The position numbers and the translations under genes are program-made. The notes under the pieces are model-generated. The model saw nothing but the letters and a program-made list of their open reading frames with translations, searched no databases and was not told the origin of the DNA. 64,000 nucleotides of DNA, taken from Turbatrix aceti (lineage: Eukaryota > Nematoda > Chromadorea > Rhabditida > Panagrolaimidae). Numbering within the stretch: position 1 is the first letter of the stretch; each line of letters opens with the position of its first letter. Of the stretch, positions 59,772 through 64,000 are shown piece by piece. Location of the stretch: the NCBI GenBank assembly GCA_963969345.1, contig OZ017767.1, positions 6,972,739-7,036,738 on the forward strand, given 5' to 3'.

Positions 59772-62700
59772 CTCCCAAAATACCAACAATTTTTTTCTAC
59801 ACGGCGCCCAGTAAAAAAAAAAGTTAACGCAATTCGTTTTGACTGTTTTTTTATTGTTTTTTTTTTCAGAGGATCATAAACTCGATTGCGCAAAAAAAAC
59901 CCGTTGCTCCGCAACATCCACAAACACCTGACCGTGTTCATGTTCTTGTTCATAAAAAATCCCGTCCGTCCGTGAAAGTGGGTTTCGTGTCGCAAGTCCG
60001 TCACCGTCCACTACCTCCCACCTGTTGAATCAGCAGAACAGCTTTCACCGGACGCTGGCTTACATTAGTTTTGCAAGAGCTGCGTCATCGTTGCGTGATG
60101 GCAATCGGCTTACTTAGCGCGCGCGCGACGACGACACAACCTGATCGTAAGCGATATCTATGAGGATTGTGTCGTTTTTTAGGCATCTGACACAAATCCA
60201 ATGGCTTGGAGGAAAAAGGATGACACGGTTGATGCAACCGATGCTACTGGCTTTCATCGAGGCGGCCGATAAACCCACGCGTGGTGTCCGTGGCCGTCCG
60301 CATAACGAGATTTTGAGTCGGGCAAGCGTGGCAAATCTCCCTCTTTTTTTGGTGGCGTCATACAGAAATCCAGGCTGTGGAGTCACCGCCTATCAAAGAA
60401 GGAGTATAAAGGCGCGTTTGGAGGTGATCGCAGGAGTATGTTTTTTTTGTGTTACAGGTGACCACCAGGTGTGTGCGTAGGAAATCTGTTTACGTCATCG
60501 TGGGATCTTGTTGTTGCCAAAACAATGTTTTCTGTTTCTGTTGCGCTTTTTAAAGCTTAAAAGATGTTTTCTCTTTTGAACAACAATGATGGCTTGGGCA
60601 ATTATTTACCTGTACTTCTACAGTATGCAACAGTGCTTCTGAGTCATGAAGCCTTTGTAGCCGTAATTATAGAGCTATTTGGCCTTTGAGTGCAAAGACT
60701 GGGGTTGCAAAACAGCAACCGGAACTGCGTAAGGTATGTACATAAAACTGAGGTGCTATAAATTACGATACATTTACCTATCTCACCTGTCAGCCTTTCC
60801 TAACAGCTTTTACGGTCGCGCACTCATGTCAGTTTTTTTTCTATTATGCACTGTACTGCGCAAAAAAATTATACATCGGCAGTTGATTCGATGAAACCCA
60901 GTTTTTTGCACCCATGAATGCACCTTAGTTTGAAGTCCAACAAAATGCCATCGCATATTTGTAGGCGCCCTACAAAAATGCCGTGCTGAGTCCAAACCTG
61001 CTACAAAAAAATTAGATTTCATCGAACCGCTTACCTAAATATTATACCTAGTATAGTAATTCTGCCTCACGTCATCCCAGAAAAAACAATAAGTAATAGT
61101 ATGAGTTTATTCAGCGAAATACAATACCGATAAAATGAGAACCCTGTGGCACGCGCTCATCGAAAATTCGGCGCTGCAAGGATAAGCAGTCTGAAGACAT
61201 TTTTTTCCAACGAACAAACACCCTCATCTTTTTTTTTTCCACCAGCGGATGCGTAGAATCTCCGATGATACGTCATAATCCGCCAAAAATTAAATTTTTG
61301 CATTCAAATGTCAAAATTGGACCAAATTCTTTTCAAATTGCAAAAATAACTTCCTTGACGCATCTTTTGACGTGTGCTCATGTCAGTTAGTCTAATAAAA
61401 AAATCCTTATTTAGCATCTGCACTTTCAATACCGTAACCCGTAGCGCCAAAAAAAACAGACGATGAGTCACACCTGACAAATTACCCAGGTAAAATCCAA
61501 AAAAAATTTCGACTTTAATTTTGTTTTAAAGTTCCGAGAAGTTTAAATAAAATTAAATTGCGCTCGGATCCTGCCCCCCGCCGCAAAGATTTAGTTATGT
61601 CCATTAAAAAAATTACGGTAGGCAGGCGTTGACCGCACCAAGAATAGACAACAAGCCACGTCATTTTTTTCGAACGGGAAAAAATGATGCTTGTTTCCGT
61701 TCCGGTCCATAAAACGTGAAAAGTTGCTGTAATAATAACTTTTTGGCGTTCCCGGCTCATCTCTCCGAAAGTGGCATTTTTTTCAAAAGTACAAAAATAG
61801 TGACGCAATTTTTGTACTTTTGAGCACAAATGAAACTTTTTTTAAATTAAAAATTTTTTTTTAATATTTGCAGACACAAACTAATAATAGCAATTATAGT
61901 CTGTGACTACGGGGGCCATTTTTTTAAAAATAACCCTTATATAAATTCTTGTATATAGTTCCTGATTTGATGTTTCCGCTACACTTGATAGGTGTTATTC
62001 TTGGCACTCCGAAGCTTGGCATTTCACAGAAATCGCCACTATTTTTAGAATCTCGCTCGAAGTCAGGCGAAGAATGCGCGCCCGTAATAGATTGCTTATT
62101 CGTAGCATTTCCGTTCTTTAGACTAGACCCTTTTCGTTTTTTAGGAAACAATATGCCTAATGCGTACGTACGCGTACGACAAATCAAGATGTGCCGGCCG
62201 CGTGAGGTCACAAATTGCGCTTGGCACGGCATTCCGGTCTCTATTTTCCTGTTTTTTTGAGAATTGTCCTGAACCCTATTCAAAATCACTTATACTATTC
62301 ATAGACGATAAACGTCGTCGTCCAAAGTGTCCGTCCCCCGTGCCGTTCTCTGCACCCTGTGGCCGTGGTTCTGTGTGTTTACACCCGCCTCCGTCGCGTC
62401 ATTCCAATTGACTGACTGACTGACCCTCAGTCAGATTACGACTCTCAGAACCTGCTCCAGATGACTGACAAGGGGGGTGGGGATAAACAGTCTACATCCT
62501 ATTTATCTACGCAGATGATTTTGTTGGACAGTTGTTTCTTTGTTGTCTTTACTTCCCTCCGGGGTAAACATGCGCAAGATTTCCTTATGAGACCCAGAAG
62601 AATGAGTGCCATTGCTTGCCAAGGAAGCAGAAAACAGAACGCGTGGTGTTTCTCTGATTTTCAAATTTTATTTTCTTTTCCTTTTTGTTTTACATACTAC

Positions 62701-63113
62701 TCAACAACGGCAAAATAAGATTTTTGTTTGACGCGTTGAGCGGGGGTAAAAACGCACGTACGTACCTTCCTTCTTATTCACAGCCGTACTCGGCGTACAT
62801 ATAAAAGGTTTCCTCATTGGCAGCCATTGTTCGCGGCTGCCAGTGTCTTGGGAACCTTCTTGGTGGTCATGCTGTAGGCACAATGGGGCTGGACTTCTTA
62901 TATTACTTCCAGTTATGTATGATAGTATTTACGCCAAGTGGGTGTATATCAGGTTCATTCTATCTTTGGCGTCGGTTGCCAAGCTTTACGAGGCACAATT
63001 GGTTACTGTAGTGCCTTTTGACCTCGCGAATGAGCGAGCGAGCGTGTTTTTGCCATTTGTACCCAGAAAAACAATCGTCATATCGTTATTTTTCAGTTTC
63101 TACAGTTTCCATC
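59772..63113. other. Intergenic region, no gene defended
   Basis: Contains an open frame near 60160-60480 without splice or family support, a 14-bp hairpin stem AAAAGTACAAAAAT at 61786-61820, and AT-rich spacer. A TTTTTCAG acceptor at 63089-63096 precedes the last gene and probably accepts a spliced leader. Confidence 0.4.
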
Positions 63114-63635
63114 ATGTCCAACACCCACCTCATCTTGGCCCTCATCCTCAGCTTCGCCAGTGTCGGCTACACGCAGTACGGCCTGCCGTCATCTCTGCCC
63201 TCCAACGGCCTACCCCTCGGCTTCGATTCCGACTTCAACGGCGCCTCGGCAGGCAGCTTCGGTTCTCCCTACTCTGGGGGCCTTGGTTCATCCTATTCCG
63301 GAGGCATCGGCTCCTACAACCCCGGTGGCGTCGTATCCCGACCATTTGGAAGTGGTAGCTTCGGATTCCCCGCCCGGCCGAACCCATTCCCCCTCTCTTC
63401 ATCGTCTTCGTCGTCGTCCTACGGCTTCGGCTCGTCGCAGTCAGTGCCGAGCCTCTACACGAACAACCTCTCCCCCTACGGCAGTCTGGGTGGTCTGTCT
63501 TCCAATCCTCTGGGTGGCATGCCTGCCAGCCCCCTCGGAGGCCTCAACCCCTACGGAGCGTCTCGATTCGGCAGCGGCAGTGGCAGCAACAGCATCTTCG
63601 ACAGCAATTACCCCTACGTCTTCCGACGTCGCTAA
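63114..63635 (+). CDS. Secreted Gly/Ser/Tyr-rich protein
   Basis: One exon of 173 residues. The start at 63114 follows a TTTTTCAG acceptor by 18 bp and gives a clear signal peptide (LILALILSFASVGYTQ). The mature part is dominated by Gly, Ser, Pro, Tyr and Phe: SYSGGIGSY and SPYSGG repeats, an eight-Ser run, then NPLGG and SPLGG repeats, ending YPYVFRRR. There are no cysteines and no known domain. Composition recalls nematode cuticle or eggshell matrix proteins and the Gly/Tyr-rich antimicrobial-type peptides, but no motif decides. The basic C-terminal RRR could be a processing site. Other frames over this span are longer or similar but lack a signal peptide. Confidence 0.7.
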   Translation: MSNTHLILALILSFASVGYTQYGLPSSLPSNGLPLGFDSDFNGASAGSFGSPYSGGLGSSYSGGIGSYNPGGVVSRPFGSGSFGFPARPNPFPLSSSSSSSSYGFGSSQSVPSLYTNNLSPYGSLGGLSSNPLGGMPASPLGGLNPYGASRFGSGSGSNSIFDSNYPYVFRRR

Positions 63636-64000
63636 GCGAGGCCAGCCAGCTATCATCGCCAGCATGCCTTTGCCTTTGGTGTTTGTAAATGCGTTTCACA
63701 TCTTTTTTTTGTTCTCACATAAACTACACTTAAGCTCATATTGACTTTAATCAAATAACAGGGGAGTCGTTAATCTTAATTGAGTCTCAAGCATCGAGTA
63801 TCGTTATTAGCTCATTTCCGACACAAAAGCCAAACGAGCAACGTTCAAAAGTTGCGAAAGTTTGCTAATTCGAATTCTGGACGGGTTTCAAGGGGGTGGC
63901 AGGTTGTCAGTTTGTAGACACATGTTGCTTTGGCGGTGCGGTGCGCCTGACCTTAATGACAGCAAATAACTGTTTACTACGAGTCCGCCGAAGAGTTAGC
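63636..64000. other. 3' flank of the last gene
   Basis: No further gene seen up to the window end. Confidence 0.4.

Noticed and set aside
59257..59814. Several long frames on both strands rich in FGYPTR and RVRVG repeats
   Set aside because: They are translations of the GGGTACCCGA array inside a hAT-type element; all frames are open only because the unit lacks stops.
60114..60480. Open frames on both strands around 60.2-60.5 kb
   Set aside because: No acceptable start, signal or intron; the only nearby GT...AG pair would make a 22-bp intron, which is too short.

Overview
This window looks like nuclear DNA from a free-living, rhabditid-type nematode. Protein-coding genes have very short introns (about 44-110 bp) with GT donors and the worm-type TTTTCAG acceptor. 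Several starts sit just downstream of an unpaired acceptor, as expected for spliced-leader trans-splicing. One gene is an unmistakable flp-6 FMRFamide-like neuropeptide precursor, and others belong to families typical of nematodes (C6-domain secreted protein, small worm-type PTP, N-myristoylatable globin). I cannot name the species. There is no sign of bacterial, viral or organellar sequence.

Layout. 1-7 kb: flp-6 (+), a convergent unrecognised Lys-rich protein gene (-), a foldback repeat, a possible small spliced gene, and a secreted C6-domain protein whose C6 module is split by a Thr/Pro-rich tandem-repeat insertion. 8.2-17.1 kb: one long minus-strand gene with a Smaug/Vts1-type SAM domain and multi-kilobase introns; one linking exon was not found. 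17.1-41.7 kb: a ~25 kb stretch with no gene I can defend. It is full of homopolymers, microsatellites and repeats, and holds a 1.16 kb Mutator-like element with a perfect 9-bp target duplication and a transposase remnant, a ~1 kb palindrome, and a 469-bp hAT-type element with a perfect 8-bp target duplication. 41.8-45.5 kb: a receptorless protein tyrosine phosphatase with an (xSPNP)n tail, convergent with a globin that starts MGNHSS. 49.0-52.3 kb: an F-box/WD40 protein, then a YOP1/REEP membrane-curvature protein, both on the plus strand. 52.6-58.7 kb: two secreted thrombospondin type-1 (TSP1) proteins transcribed divergently from a 2.2 kb intergenic region. 59.3 kb: a second hAT-type element (489 bp, 8-bp target duplication). 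63.1-63.6 kb: a secreted Gly/Ser/Tyr-rich protein.

The genes do not form an operon or one pathway. By function they cover neuropeptide signalling (flp-6), RNA regulation (Smaug-like), phosphotyrosine removal, haem binding, ubiquitin-ligase substrate recognition (F-box/WD40), ER shaping (REEP) and extracellular/cuticle proteins. The most distinctive material is the set of transposon-derived palindromes with intact target duplications, the interrupted C6 domain, the head-to-head TSP1 pair, and a few exon-like stretches I could not resolve. All exon boundaries were read by eye from splice consensus and phase; none is backed by RNA evidence.
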